DNA of 64,000 bases from Bradyrhizobium sp. WSM1417 (lineage in GTDB: Bacteria > Pseudomonadota > Alphaproteobacteria > Rhizobiales > Xanthobacteraceae). Position 1 is the first letter of the stretch. Each line of letters begins with the position of its first letter. The notes under the pieces were generated by a model, which saw only the letters and a list, made by a program, of their open reading frames with translations, did not search any database and had not been told where the DNA came from. Positions 32,217 through 41,489 of the stretch are shown here, in pieces. The stretch spans positions 6,497,831 to 6,561,830 of the forward strand of contig NZ_KI911783.1 of NCBI RefSeq assembly GCF_000515415.1. Direction: 5' to 3'. The translations under genes were made by a program, and so were the position numbers.

Positions 32217-32945
32217 ATGCGTGCCCATCAGATCATGACCCGGTCGGTCATCTCGGTTACCCCCGACACCAGCATCGTCGAGGCGGCAAACATCATGCTG
32301 AAGCGGCATGTCAGCGGTCTCACGGTCGTGGATGATGCCGGCAAGCTGGTCGGCGTAGTCTCGGAAGGCGACTTCATCCGCCGCAGCGAAATCGGAACGG
32401 GACGCAAACGCGGGCGCTGGCTGCGGTTCATTCTGGGATCCGGCAAATCGGCCAGCGATTTCGTCCACGAGCACGGCCGCAAGGTCTCGGAGGTGATGAC
32501 CTCTTCACCGGTGACCATCACCGAGGATACGGCGCTTGCCGAGATCGTCGATCTCATGGAACGGAACAATGTGAAGCGTCTGCCGGTGATCCGCGGCGAC
32601 AAAATCGTCGGCATCGTGTCGCGGGCGAACCTGCTCCAGGCGGTGGCGGACCTCGCCCGAGACGTACCCGACCCGACCGCGGACGACGATCACATTCGCA
32701 GCCGCATCATCGATACCATGGAGAAGAACGAGTGGTGCCCGTTTGGGCTGAACGTCATCGTCCGTGACGGCATCGTTCATCTCAGCGGCGTCATCACCGA
32801 GGAGCGCGCGCGACAGGCCGCGGTCGTCGCAGCGGAGAACGTCAGCGGCGTGAAGAAGGTGCACGACCATCTTTGCTGGGTCGACACCATGTCAGGAATA
32901 TACCTGAACTCGCCCGAGGACGATGACCTCGCCAAAGCAAGCTGA
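32217..32945 (+). CDS. Tandem CBS-domain protein with C-terminal BON domain
   Basis: This 242-residue protein has two CBS domains (about 1-60, MTRSVISVTPDTSIVEAANIM; and about 95-145, VTITEDTALAEIVDLMERNNVKRLP) separated by a basic insertion (GRKRGRWLRFILGSGKSASD), then a BON domain (about 160-225; IVRDGIVHLSGVITEERARQ). CBS pairs bind adenine nucleotides and sense energy state; BON domains bind lipids or membranes. A FNR-type box lies upstream. It is probably an energy-responsive regulator in the low-oxygen set; its partner is unknown. Confidence 0.9.
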   Translation: MRAHQIMTRSVISVTPDTSIVEAANIMLKRHVSGLTVVDDAGKLVGVVSEGDFIRRSEIGTGRKRGRWLRFILGSGKSASDFVHEHGRKVSEVMTSSPVTITEDTALAEIVDLMERNNVKRLPVIRGDKIVGIVSRANLLQAVADLARDVPDPTADDDHIRSRIIDTMEKNEWCPFGLNVIVRDGIVHLSGVITEERARQAAVVAAENVSGVKKVHDHLCWVDTMSGIYLNSPEDDDLAKAS

Positions 32946-32990
32946 CCAGGCAAGCTGACCAAGCCAAGCTGAGCGCGCACCGACCGCAGT

Positions 32991-33455
32991 TCAGCGCGGG
33001 ATGACGGCGGTGGCTTCGATTTCGACGCGCGCCGCTTTCTCGACGAGGCGGACGACCTGAACCAGCGCCATCGCCGGGTAGTGCGCGCCGAAGATGGTGC
33101 GATAGGCCTTGCCGAGCTCTTTCAGGTTCGTCAGGTACTCGTCCATGTCGACGACGTACCAGGTCAGGCGCACCAGATGCTCGGGCTGCGCACCGGCCTC
33201 CGCGAGGATCGCGGCGATGTTGCCTAGCGTTTGGCGCACCTGCGCGACAAAACCCTCCGCGAGACGCTCCTCGGCATCCCAGCCGATGACGCCGCCAGTG
33301 ACGACGATGCGTCCCTCGGCGGCCATGCCGTTGGCATAGCCTTTCGGCACCGGCCAACCGGACGGCTGGAGCACCTGCGCCCTGGCGCAGGTTTCATCCT
33401 CGGCTGCTGTCGGCAGCACCGCGAGATGCGGGCCTTTCGGCGTCGTTACGGACAA
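32991..33455 (-). CDS. RidA-family enamine/imine deaminase-like protein
   Basis: This 154-residue protein has the RidA/YjgF fold pattern (GYANGMAAEGRIVVTGGVIGWD; VVDMDEYLTNLKELGKAYRTIF) and the conserved arginine in KAARVEIEATAV that contacts the substrate carboxylate. RidA proteins hydrolyse 2-aminoacrylate-type enamines and imines to ketones and ammonia. The start is probably a TTG at 33455 with AAGGA upstream. It follows the aryl-CoA ligase gene by 15 bases and is likely in the same transcript, which suggests that it helps to release the amino group in the 2-aminobenzoyl-CoA route. That role is inferred. Confidence 0.85.
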   Translation of the reverse strand: MSVTTPKGPHLAVLPTAAEDETCARAQVLQPSGWPVPKGYANGMAAEGRIVVTGGVIGWDAEERLAEGFVAQVRQTLGNIAAILAEAGAQPEHLVRLTWYVVDMDEYLTNLKELGKAYRTIFGAHYPAMALVQVVRLVEKAARVEIEATAVIPR

Positions 33456-33470
33456 TTCTCTATCCTTCTC

Positions 33471-35162
33471 TCATCCCGCCGCGACGCCGGAGGAGGTCAC
33501 CGCGGTCTGCGCCAGTTGCCGCAGGGCAAAGCGCTTTAGTTTGCCGGTCTCGGTCTTCGGCAGTTGCGTCACGAACTCGATCGCGCGCGGATATTTGTAC
33601 GGCGCGATCTCGCGTTTGACATGCTCCTGCAACGCAGCCACGAGCCCGGCGTCCGGCGTTACGCCCGGCGCGGCAACGACATAGGCCTTCACGATCATGC
33701 CGCGCGCCTCGTCCGGCGCGCCGACGACCCCGCACTCGACGACGGACGGATGCGTGAGCAGCGCCGCCTCGACGTCCGTGCCTGCGATGTTGTAGCCGGC
33801 CGACACGATCATGTCGTCCGAGCGTGACTGGTACCAGAAATAGCCCTCGCTATCCATCAGATAGGTGTCGCCCGTGATGTTCCAGCCGTTCTGGACGTAT
33901 TTGCGCTGCCGCTCGTCGGCGAGATAGCGGCATCCGGTCGGCCCGCGCACGGCAAGCCGTCCCATCACGCCCGGCGGAACGTCATTGCCGGAATCATCGA
34001 CGATCTTCGCTTCATACCCCGGCACCGGCTTGCCCGTCGCACCGGGGCGGATCTCGTCCTCGGTCGCGCTGATGAAGATGTGCAGCAACTCGGTCGAGCC
34101 GATGCCGTCCATCAGCTTGATGCCGGTCGCCTTCAGCCAGGCATCGAATGTCGGCTTCGGCAGCGTCTCGCCGGCGGACACGCATTTGCGAAGCGAGGAA
34201 ATATCACGGCCCGGAAGCTTGGCAATCATCGCCCGGTACGCGGTCGGCGCGGTGAAACAGACCGTGGTCTTGTACTGCTCGATCGCACTCAGAATCTCGT
34301 CGGGCGCCGTCTTCTCCAGAACGACGAAGGAGGCGCCGATGTGCATCGGAAACAGCACGCCGCCGAAGCCAAACGTGAAGGCGAGCGGTGCCGAGCCGAC
34401 GAAGCGATCGTTCTGCTCCGCGCGCAGGATGTTGCGCGCATAGCCATCGCAGACCGCCAGCATGTCACGGTGGAAATGCATGGTGCCCTTGGGATCGCCG
34501 GTCGTGCCCGACGTGAAGGCGATCAGGCAGACGTCGTCGGAGGCGGTATCGACAGCTTTGAAGTCCGGACTTGCATCCCCCATCAGCGCCTCGAGCGAGT
34601 CGCCGGCGCCGTTGCCCCAATAGACTACGCGCTTGAGGCCGGGGGCTGCGGCTTTCGCCTTCTCCACTTCGTCGGCGAGCTTGCCGTCGCAGAGCGCGAG
34701 TGTGATCTCGGCCTTCTGGATCGGATAGGACAGCTCCTTGGCACGCAACAGCGGCATCGTCGCGACGACGATGCCACCGGCCTTGATCACCGCGAGATAG
34801 GTCGCGACCATCATCGGATTGTTGGCCGAGCGCAGTAGCACGCGCCCGCCGGTGACGAGACCAAGCTTGCCGACCAGCACATTGGCGATACGGTTCACGA
34901 GCGTTTGCAGCTCACGATAGGTGTAGCTGACGGCCGGGCTGATCACGCAGGGAGCGTCGCCATGTCCCTGTTCGACCCAGCGGTCGAGGAAGTAGCTGAC
35001 GCAGTTGAGGCGGGGCGGATATTGCAGTTCCGGTCGCGTGAAGACGAATTCCGGCCAGAGCTCGGGTGGCGGAAGATACTGCCGCGCGAACGTATCGACA
35101 TGGGCTGTCGCGGCATTGTCGTCATGCGAGCCCGAGACTTGAACCTTGGCGGCGTTGGCCAT
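33471..35162 (-). CDS. Benzoate/2-aminobenzoate-CoA ligase family enzyme
   Basis: This 563-residue AMP-forming ligase has the P-loop FTSGTTGDPKGTMHFH, the ISPAVSYTYRELQ N-terminus, WNITGDTYLMDSEGYFWYQSRSDDM and a C-terminal Lys in LPKTETGKLKRF needed for adenylation. Its overall pattern fits the benzoate-CoA ligase group rather than fatty acid ligases. With the 2-aminobenzoyl-CoA monooxygenase/reductase 4 kb away, the likely substrate is 2-aminobenzoate (anthranilate); salicylate or benzoate remain possible. A MarR-type operator copy lies about 52 bases upstream of the start. RidA follows. Confidence 0.85.
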   Translation of the reverse strand: MANAAKVQVSGSHDDNAATAHVDTFARQYLPPPELWPEFVFTRPELQYPPRLNCVSYFLDRWVEQGHGDAPCVISPAVSYTYRELQTLVNRIANVLVGKLGLVTGGRVLLRSANNPMMVATYLAVIKAGGIVVATMPLLRAKELSYPIQKAEITLALCDGKLADEVEKAKAAAPGLKRVVYWGNGAGDSLEALMGDASPDFKAVDTASDDVCLIAFTSGTTGDPKGTMHFHRDMLAVCDGYARNILRAEQNDRFVGSAPLAFTFGFGGVLFPMHIGASFVVLEKTAPDEILSAIEQYKTTVCFTAPTAYRAMIAKLPGRDISSLRKCVSAGETLPKPTFDAWLKATGIKLMDGIGSTELLHIFISATEDEIRPGATGKPVPGYEAKIVDDSGNDVPPGVMGRLAVRGPTGCRYLADERQRKYVQNGWNITGDTYLMDSEGYFWYQSRSDDMIVSAGYNIAGTDVEAALLTHPSVVECGVVGAPDEARGMIVKAYVVAAPGVTPDAGLVAALQEHVKREIAPYKYPRAIEFVTQLPKTETGKLKRFALRQLAQTAVTSSGVAAG

Positions 35163-35213
35163 CGCACGCTCCTTTCAGCATGGAAAGCACCCGGCAGCAC
35201 TAACTTGGAAACA

Positions 35214-35227
35214 TTTTAGGCTTAAAG
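35214..35227. promoter_or_regulatory. MarR-type operator copy 1 (TTTTAGGCTTAAAG)
   Basis: An imperfect palindrome related to the perfect copy at 41427. It lies 52 bases upstream of the CoA ligase start on the minus strand and just after the MarR gene's 3' end region. Confidence 0.65.
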
Positions 35228-35307
35228 CAATTTCGTGCAATAGCGGATTTTGGGCATCCGTGCTTTTTCGGGCGGCAAATGGGATGGATGGGCACGTCAG
35301 CCGCGGA

Positions 35308-35817
35308 CTAGGCCCGGCGGCGACCGGCCGATTTCTGCGCCGATGCCTTGGTCTTGGCGAGCAGCCGCATCAATTCGCGCACCTCCTTCGGCGTCAGGTC
35401 GGCGAAGAGATCGGCGATCCAGGTCTCGTGTTCCGCGGCCATTCTGCGAAATTCGGCGCGACCGAGTTTGGTCAGCCGGATCACCTGGACGCGGCGGTCC
35501 GTCTCCGACGTGCGGCGGTCGAGATGACCGGATTCCACGAGGCGCTCGACGAGACCGGTTACGTTGCCGTTCGACACCATCATGCGCTTGGAAACGTCGG
35601 ACAGCGTCATGCCGTCGGGTGCCTTGTCGAGCTGCGCCATCAGGTCGAAACGGGGCAATGTGACGTCGAAGCGCTGCCGCAACCGGCCGCGGACCTCGCC
35701 CTCGATCAGGGTCGTGCAGGTCAAGAGGCGTAGCCACAGCCGAAGCTCCTCGGCGTGATCCTCCGGAGTTTCGACGGCCTTGGTCTCGGAATCGAGCATG
35801 TTGATGCAGTCACTCAC
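35308..35817 (-). CDS. MarR-family transcription regulator
   Basis: This 169-residue regulator has the MarR winged helix (about 60-125): PRFDLMAQLDKAPDGMTLSDVSKRMMVSNGN, then VTGLVERLVESGHLDRRTSETDRRV, where D-x-R-x3-V marks the beta-wing. Such proteins are usually repressors released by aromatic acids or their CoA esters. The start is a GTG at 35817 or an ATG at 35799; neither has a strong ribosome site. It sits in the middle of the catabolic cluster, and operator-like palindromes occur on both sides of it, so it is the probable regulator of the whole locus. Confidence 0.9.
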   Translation of the reverse strand: MSDCINMLDSETKAVETPEDHAEELRLWLRLLTCTTLIEGEVRGRLRQRFDVTLPRFDLMAQLDKAPDGMTLSDVSKRMMVSNGNVTGLVERLVESGHLDRRTSETDRRVQVIRLTKLGRAEFRRMAAEHETWIADLFADLTPKEVRELMRLLAKTKASAQKSAGRRRA

Positions 35818-35852
35818 GGCCTAGCATTGGCGCCCGGCACGGATTCCCAACA

Positions 35853-35868
35853 TTTTCAGCTTCAAATA
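35853..35868. promoter_or_regulatory. MarR-type operator copy 2 (TTTTCAGCTTCAAATA)
   Basis: Palindrome-related copy about 36 bases upstream of the MarR gene start. It is suited to autoregulation. Confidence 0.6.
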
Positions 35869-35921
35869 AATCGAAGCCGGCTGCAAGCCTAAAGCCGCAA
35901 CAATCGACCGCATGCCGATTT

Positions 35922-35940
35922 CTTTAGGCTTCAAATAATT
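35922..35940. promoter_or_regulatory. MarR-type operator copy 3 (CTTTAGGCTTCAAATAATT)
   Basis: Lies between the divergent MarR and binding-protein genes. A further half copy (AAGCCTAAAG, 35886-35895) is 27 bases before it. Probably controls the binding-protein and cupin genes. Confidence 0.65.
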
Positions 35941-36076
35941 GGCGCGCCGCTTGCATGCACCGCTGCCCGCAGATGACGACGCTTTGAGCTCGCTTGCCGC
36001 GGCAGCAATCATCGGCATAAACTTGGATTGGAGTAGCGGCTTGCAACGCAAGTCCTGTTGTCACGGGGGAGAGATC

Positions 36077-37252
36077 ATGAAGACGCAAATGACGTTGGCC
36101 GCAGCCGCCTTGCTGCTTGGCACCGCGGTGAGCCCTTCCCTCGCCCAGGAGAAAATCAAGCTGGGTGTGATCGTAACCCTCTCGGGACCCGCCGCCGCGC
36201 TCGGCCAACAGGTTCGCGACGGCTTTGCGCTCGGGGTCAAGGATCTTGGCGGCAAGATGGGCGGCCGCGATGTCGAGGTCGTCGTGGTCGACGACGAATT
36301 GAAGCCGGACGCAGGGGTCACCAAGGTCAAGGGCCTTCTGGAGCGCGACAAGGTCGACTTCGTGGTCGGTCCGATCTTCTCGAACATCCTCCAGGCGATT
36401 CACCGGCCGGTCACGGAATCGAAGACCTTCCTGATCAGCCCCAATGCCGGCCCGTCGACGTTTGCCGGCAAGGACTGCAACCCGTTCTTCTATGTGACCT
36501 CGTATCAGAACGATCAGGTGCACGAGATCCTCGGCAAGGTCGCGCAGGATCGCGGCTACAAGCGCATGTATCTGATGGTGCCGAATTATCAGGCCGGCAA
36601 GGACTCGGTCGCCGGCTTCAAGCTCGACTACAAGGGCGAGATCGTCGAGGAATCCTACATGCCGCTGAACACGCTGGACTTCCAGCCGGAGCTTTCCAAG
36701 ATTTCATCGCAGAAGCCGGATGCGCTCTTCACGTTCATGCCCGGCGGCCTCGGGGTCAATCTCGTCAAGCAATACCGGCAGGCCGGCCTTGCCGACAGCA
36801 TTCCGGTGCTCTCGGCTTTCACGGTGGATGAATCGACCTTGCCGGCGCAGCAGGACGCCGCAGTCGGCATGTTCGGCGGCGCGAACTGGGCGCCCAATCT
36901 CGACAATCCCCAGAACAAGAAGTTCGTCGCCGCCTACGAGGCCGCCTATAACGGCGTGCCGGGCACCTACGCCTTCCAGGCGTATGATGCCGCGATGCTG
37001 ATCGACAGCGCCGTCAAGGCCGTGAAGGGCGACCTCTCCAACAAGGACGCGGTCGCGGCCGCTCTGAAAAAGGCCGACTTCACCTCGCTGCGCGGCGCCT
37101 TCAAGTTCAACACCAACGGCTATCCGATCCAGGATTTCTACCTTACCAAAGTCGCCAAGCGCGCGGACGGCAAGTTCCAGACCGAGATCGTCCAGAAAGT
37201 CTTTGAGAATTACGGCGACCGCTACGCCAAGGACTGCAAGGCGGCGAACTAA
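36077..37252 (+). CDS. Branched-chain amino acid/aromatic-type ABC substrate-binding protein
   Basis: This 391-residue periplasmic protein has a signal peptide (MTLAAAALLLGTAVSPSLA) and the LivK-like type I fold (IKLGVIVTLSGPAAALGQQVRDGF; VDDELKPDAGVTKVKGLLE). In aromatic-acid catabolic clusters such proteins often bind benzoate derivatives. The ATG at 36077 has GGGGGAGAG before it. No permease or ATPase genes of this transporter type lie in the window. MarR-type operator copies upstream tie it to the 2-aminobenzoyl-CoA locus. The cupin gene follows by 29 bases. Confidence 0.9.
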   Translation: MKTQMTLAAAALLLGTAVSPSLAQEKIKLGVIVTLSGPAAALGQQVRDGFALGVKDLGGKMGGRDVEVVVVDDELKPDAGVTKVKGLLERDKVDFVVGPIFSNILQAIHRPVTESKTFLISPNAGPSTFAGKDCNPFFYVTSYQNDQVHEILGKVAQDRGYKRMYLMVPNYQAGKDSVAGFKLDYKGEIVEESYMPLNTLDFQPELSKISSQKPDALFTFMPGGLGVNLVKQYRQAGLADSIPVLSAFTVDESTLPAQQDAAVGMFGGANWAPNLDNPQNKKFVAAYEAAYNGVPGTYAFQAYDAAMLIDSAVKAVKGDLSNKDAVAAALKKADFTSLRGAFKFNTNGYPIQDFYLTKVAKRADGKFQTEIVQKVFENYGDRYAKDCKAAN

Positions 37253-37281
37253 GCCGCAGGTCGCGTCGAGGGAGGATCACA

Positions 37282-37737
37282 ATGAAGAGCGAAATCACCG
37301 GCATCACACGGGCCAATGAGGGAATCCAGGGCATCTCCTGGAACATCCTCGGCCAGACCTATGTGCCGAAGAGCAATACGGAGCACAGCTTCTCCTGGCA
37401 TGCGACGCTGCCGCCGGGCACGTTCGTGCCGCCGCACATTCATCCGGACCAGGATGAATATCTCTACATGCTGGAGGGCAAGCTCGATTTCATGCTCGGC
37501 AATTCCGAGTCACAGGCGACCGCGGGCGACCTGATCCGGCTCGGCATGGGCGTGCCGCACGGCATCTTCAACAAATCGGAGCAAACGGCGAAGGTGCTGT
37601 TCTGGGTGTCACCGACACGCAAGCTGTTCGACCTGTTCTGGGGCCTTCACAACATGAAGGAACAGAAGCCCGAGGACGTGGTGGCGATGGCGGCCGAGTT
37701 CAACATCCACTTCCTGCCGCCGCCTCCCGGCGGCTAG
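37282..37737 (+). CDS. Single-domain cupin protein
   Basis: This 151-residue protein has cupin motif 1 (PPHIHPDQDEYLYMLEGKLDF: two His and one Glu as metal ligands) and motif 2 (GDLIRLGMGVPHGIFN, last His ligand). Such proteins can be metal-dependent dioxygenases, isomerases or sugar/aromatic binders; size and motifs do not settle which. It follows the binding-protein gene by 29 bases and is probably in the same MarR-controlled transcript. It is convergent with the PhzS-like monooxygenase. Confidence 0.85.
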   Translation: MKSEITGITRANEGIQGISWNILGQTYVPKSNTEHSFSWHATLPPGTFVPPHIHPDQDEYLYMLEGKLDFMLGNSESQATAGDLIRLGMGVPHGIFNKSEQTAKVLFWVSPTRKLFDLFWGLHNMKEQKPEDVVAMAAEFNIHFLPPPPGG

Positions 37738-37739
37738 CT

Positions 37740-38990
37740 TCAGGCGCGCACCGCCGCAAGTCCCGGCACTGCGGCGAAGCCGGCCTTGGTGGCATAGCCG
37801 CGCACGATCGCCTCACGCTGAGAATAGCTCAGCACGTTGTCGATATTGTCGAAACCATCAGGCGCGAGCTGCTCGACGGCGTCGATGACGCCCTCGGGGC
37901 CGCCGCGCCGGTTGGAGCGGACGATGTCCGCAGTCATGGGCAGGCGCTTCTTCTCGTATTCAAGCAAGGCTTGGCGCGGGTGCTCGGCGCGCACCAGCGC
38001 GTCGGCGAGGCAGCGCGCATCGAGGATGGCCTGCGAGGCACCATTGGAGCCAACCGGATACATCGGATGCGCGGCATCGCCGAGCAGCGTGACTCTGCCC
38101 GATGACCAATAGGGCAATGGATCGCGGTCGCAGGTCGGATATTCGTAGAACTCGGGCGTGGCCGAGATCAGGCTCTTCACATCGACGTAAGGCACCGAGA
38201 AGCGCGCCACATGCGGCATCAACTCCTCGCGCCGGCCCGGCCGCGACCAGTCTTCCTTCCGGGGCGGCGGGGCATTGCCCTCGCCGACCTTCACCAGCAC
38301 CGCCCAATTGGTGAGACGGCTCGCCGGGCTCGATCCCTCCGCGATCGGATAGATCACCACCTTGGCGTTGAGGCCGCCGGCGACGATCATCGATTTGCCG
38401 GTGAGGAATAGCGGCCAATCCCGCGCACCGCGCCATAGCATCAGTCCGTTCCAGCATGGCGGCCCCTCGCCCGGGAACAGCGTGTCACGGACCCGCGAAT
38501 GGATGCCGTCAGCACCAATCAGGATGTCGCCGCGCGCGGTATGGATGTGCGCGCCAGCGCGATCGAAGAAGTAAGCGGTGACGCCGGCCTCGTCCTGCGT
38601 GAAGGCACCGAGGCGGCAGCCGGTGTGGATGGCCTCCGGCCCGAGCCGCTCCTCGACAGCCCGATGGATGACGCCCTGAAGGCGGCCGCGGTGGATCGAG
38701 AATTGCGGCACATCGTGGCCGGCGTCGATACCGCGGGCCTCGCGCCAGACTTCCTGGCCATGGCGGTTGAGGTAATAGAGCTGGTCGGTGCGGATCGCGA
38801 CATCGTCAAGCTGCTGGAGCAGACCAAGGCCCGCCAGCTCGCGCATGGCATGGGGCAGCGTGTTGATGCCGACGCCAAGCTCGCGGATGGTGTCGGACTG
38901 CTCGAAGATCTCGCAAGCCAGGCCCCGCGAGCGCAGCATCAATGCGGTGGTGAGACCACCGATACCGCCACCGACGATAATCGCCTTCAT
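37740..38990 (-). CDS. PhzS-like FAD-dependent aromatic monooxygenase
   Basis: This 416-residue group A flavoprotein monooxygenase has GGGIGG (residues about 6-11) for FAD, LGVGINTLPHAM, PQFSIHRGRLQ, the DG motif (LIGADGIHSRVRD) and GRVTLLGDAAHPMYPVGSNGASQAILD. By eye the pattern is closest to PhzS, which hydroxylates a methylphenazine carboxylate. It lies 54 bases downstream of the 2-aminobenzoyl-CoA monooxygenase/reductase on the same strand and may be co-transcribed. It could hydroxylate an aromatic acid entering or leaving that pathway. The substrate is unknown. Confidence 0.85.
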   Translation of the reverse strand: MKAIIVGGGIGGLTTALMLRSRGLACEIFEQSDTIRELGVGINTLPHAMRELAGLGLLQQLDDVAIRTDQLYYLNRHGQEVWREARGIDAGHDVPQFSIHRGRLQGVIHRAVEERLGPEAIHTGCRLGAFTQDEAGVTAYFFDRAGAHIHTARGDILIGADGIHSRVRDTLFPGEGPPCWNGLMLWRGARDWPLFLTGKSMIVAGGLNAKVVIYPIAEGSSPASRLTNWAVLVKVGEGNAPPPRKEDWSRPGRREELMPHVARFSVPYVDVKSLISATPEFYEYPTCDRDPLPYWSSGRVTLLGDAAHPMYPVGSNGASQAILDARCLADALVRAEHPRQALLEYEKKRLPMTADIVRSNRRGGPEGVIDAVEQLAPDGFDNIDNVLSYSQREAIVRGYATKAGFAAVPGLAAVRA

Positions 38991-39044
38991 CGCCCTCACT
39001 CCACTCGGTACACACCAGGCAACGGGCTAAATTCGCACGGGCGG

Positions 39045-41396
39045 TCACTCCGCCGCAAGCGGCTTTGTCGCCTCCGCCTTGAGCTCGGCCCGGGTCTTGG
39101 GCTTAGCCTTAATTCTCAGCTCCTCGAGATCCTGCCGGTCGCGCACGCTGTTGCGGAAAATCTGATCTTTTCCGGGAAGATATTGCGGCGGGCAGAACGC
39201 GTCGTCCGCCCCGTACCAGGCCGCCGCCCGCATGGTGAAGGAGGGATCGACCAGATGCGGCCGCCCGAGCGCGACGAGGTCCGCCCGGCCGGCAGCCAGG
39301 ATGGTGTTGGCCTGGTCCGCCGTCGTGATGTTGCCGACGCACATCGTGGCCACGCGCGCCTCATTGCGGACCTGGTCGGAGAACGGCGTCTGGAACATGC
39401 GCCCATAGATCGGCTGCGCATCGCGCACGGTCTGCCCGGTCGAGACGTCGACGAGATCGACGCCGGCTTCGGCAAACGCGCGCGCGATCGCCACCGCATC
39501 ATCGCCGCCGATGCCACCCTCGGCCCAGTCGGTCGCGGAAATGCGCACCGACATCGGCTTACGCGACGGCCACGCGGCCCGCAGCGCCTCGAAGATTTCG
39601 AGCGGGAAGCGCAGGCGGTTTTTCAGCGAGCCGCCATACTCATCCGTGCGGGTGTTCGTCAGCGGCGAGATGAAGCTCGCAAGCAGATAGCCGTGGGCGC
39701 AGTGCAGTTCGAGCATGTCGAAGCCACAGCGTTCGCCGCGCTCGGCCGCCGCGACGAAAGCATCTCTCACCGCGTTCATGCCGGCCCGATCGAGCTCGCG
39801 CGGAACCTGGCTGTCGGGGAAATAGGGCAGCGGAGACGCCGAAAACACCTCCCAGCCGCCCTCCTCGAGCGGACGATCCATGCCGTCCCACATCAGCTTG
39901 GTCGCACCCTTGCGCCCGGCGTGCCCCAGCTGCAGGCAGATTTTTGCGGCTGAATTGGCATGGACGAAATCAACGATGCGTCGCCAGGACGCCTCCTGCT
40001 CGTCGTTCCACAGTCCTGTGCAGCCGGGCGTGATGCGGGCCTCGCGGGCGACGCAGGTCATCTCCGTGAAGATCAGGCCGGCGCCGCCGATCGCGCGCGA
40101 TCCATAATGCACCAGGTGGAAATCGGTCGGCACGCCCTCCTTCGCCGAATACATGCACATCGGCGACACCACGGCGCGATTGGCGATCTCCATCTCACGC
40201 AGCCGGAAGGGCTGGAACAGCGGCACCATCGGCTTTTCGGTGTCGACGTCGAAACCGCTGTCACGAACACGCTTGGCAAACGATCTTTCGACCTCCGCCA
40301 CGAAGTCAGGAGCGCGGAGTTTCAGATTGTCATAGGTGATCGCCTTCGAGCGCGTCATCACGCCGAAGGCAAACTGCACGGGATCGAAATCCCAGAAGCG
40401 GTCGACATGCTCGAACCAGACCAGCGAGACGTCAGCGGCGTGCTGCGTCTTCTCGACCTCTTCGCGGCGGCCGTGCTCGTAGACGTCCAGCGCCGCCTTG
40501 ATGCTGGGCGCCTTCTCCATCGCCTCTGCCAGCGCGATCGCGTCTTCCATCGCGAGCTTGGTGCCCGAGCCGATCGAGAAATGCGCGCTCGCCTTGGCGT
40601 CCCCGAGCAGAACCATGTTGTCCTTGACCCAGCGCTTGCTGCGGATCATCGGGAAGTTGCGCCACGTCGAGCGGTTGGTGAGCAGTTGGTGCCCATCGAG
40701 GAACCAGCCGAAGATCTCGGCCATTCGCGTAGCCGACTGGGTCTCGTTCAGCCCTGTGAGTCCGGCGCGTTCGAACGTGTCGGGATCGGTCTCGAAAATC
40801 CAGGTCGAGTGCCCGGCTTCATATTGATAGGCATGGGCGATGAACGGTCCCCACTCCGTCTCCTGGAAGATGAAGGTGAAGGCATCCAGCGGCTTGGTCG
40901 AACCCATCCAGGCGAACTTGTTGGCACGGAGATCGACCTCCGGCGCGAAATGATCGACGTATCTATCGCGAAAGCGGCTGTTGATGCCGTCCGCGACCAG
41001 GATCAGATCGGCGTCGGCGAAGCGTGATTCGTCCTCGACGTCCGCTTCGAAGTTCAGGACGACCCCCAGTTCGCGCGCGCGCGCCTGCAGGATCAGGAGC
41101 AGCTTTTGCCGCGAGCAGCCACAAAAGCCGTTGCCACCGACCCGATGGACCGTTCCGCGGAAGTGCACGGCGATGTCGTCCCAATAGGCGAATTCCTGGG
41201 TGATGCGGCGGTAGCTGGGAAGGTCGTGCTTCTCGAAATTATCGAGCGTGGCGTCCGAGAACACCACGCCAAAGCCGAAGGTGTCATCGGCGCGGTTGCG
41301 CTCGTACACCGTGATCTCAGCGCTCGGCCGCTGCTTCTTCAGCAGGATTGCAGCGTAGAGACCCGCAGGTCCGCCACCGATGATCGCGACTTTCAT
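39045..41396 (-). CDS. 2-aminobenzoyl-CoA monooxygenase/reductase-like two-domain flavoenzyme
   Basis: This 783-residue fusion has an N-terminal FAD monooxygenase domain (GGGPAG at 7-12; [26 protein letters not shown]) and, from about residue 400, an old-yellow-enzyme-like FMN domain ([47 protein letters not shown] [10 protein letters not shown]). This is the layout of Azoarcus 2-aminobenzoyl-CoA monooxygenase/reductase, which hydroxylates then reduces the ring without classic ring cleavage; the same family is also named salicylyl-CoA 5-hydroxylase/oxidoreductase. The perfect palindromic operator copy lies 31 bases upstream of the start. It is the key enzyme of this cluster. Confidence 0.9.
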   Translation of the reverse strand: MKVAIIGGGPAGLYAAILLKKQRPSAEITVYERNRADDTFGFGVVFSDATLDNFEKHDLPSYRRITQEFAYWDDIAVHFRGTVHRVGGNGFCGCSRQKLLLILQARARELGVVLNFEADVEDESRFADADLILVADGINSRFRDRYVDHFAPEVDLRANKFAWMGSTKPLDAFTFIFQETEWGPFIAHAYQYEAGHSTWIFETDPDTFERAGLTGLNETQSATRMAEIFGWFLDGHQLLTNRSTWRNFPMIRSKRWVKDNMVLLGDAKASAHFSIGSGTKLAMEDAIALAEAMEKAPSIKAALDVYEHGRREEVEKTQHAADVSLVWFEHVDRFWDFDPVQFAFGVMTRSKAITYDNLKLRAPDFVAEVERSFAKRVRDSGFDVDTEKPMVPLFQPFRLREMEIANRAVVSPMCMYSAKEGVPTDFHLVHYGSRAIGGAGLIFTEMTCVAREARITPGCTGLWNDEQEASWRRIVDFVHANSAAKICLQLGHAGRKGATKLMWDGMDRPLEEGGWEVFSASPLPYFPDSQVPRELDRAGMNAVRDAFVAAAERGERCGFDMLELHCAHGYLLASFISPLTNTRTDEYGGSLKNRLRFPLEIFEALRAAWPSRKPMSVRISATDWAEGGIGGDDAVAIARAFAEAGVDLVDVSTGQTVRDAQPIYGRMFQTPFSDQVRNEARVATMCVGNITTADQANTILAAGRADLVALGRPHLVDPSFTMRAAAWYGADDAFCPPQYLPGKDQIFRNSVRDRQDLEELRIKAKPKTRAELKAEATKPLAAE

Positions 41397-41426
41397 GGGA
41401 GCCTCGCCAATTCGACCCGGCGAAAC

Positions 41427-41444
41427 TATTTTAAGCCTAAAATA
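41427..41444. promoter_or_regulatory. MarR-type operator copy 4 (TATTTTAAGCCTAAAATA)
   Basis: The clearest copy and nearly perfectly palindromic, 31 bases upstream of the monooxygenase/reductase start on the minus strand. Confidence 0.75.
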
Positions 41445-41489
41445 ATCTCGCGCAAGTCCCCAATGCGACCGGCTGCCGCAAAGCCCGCC

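Noticed and set aside
38499..41027. Long plus-strand frames of 484 and 355 residues
   Set aside because: Both are mirror frames of the PhzS-like and 2-aminobenzoyl-CoA monooxygenase/reductase genes and show no family motif.
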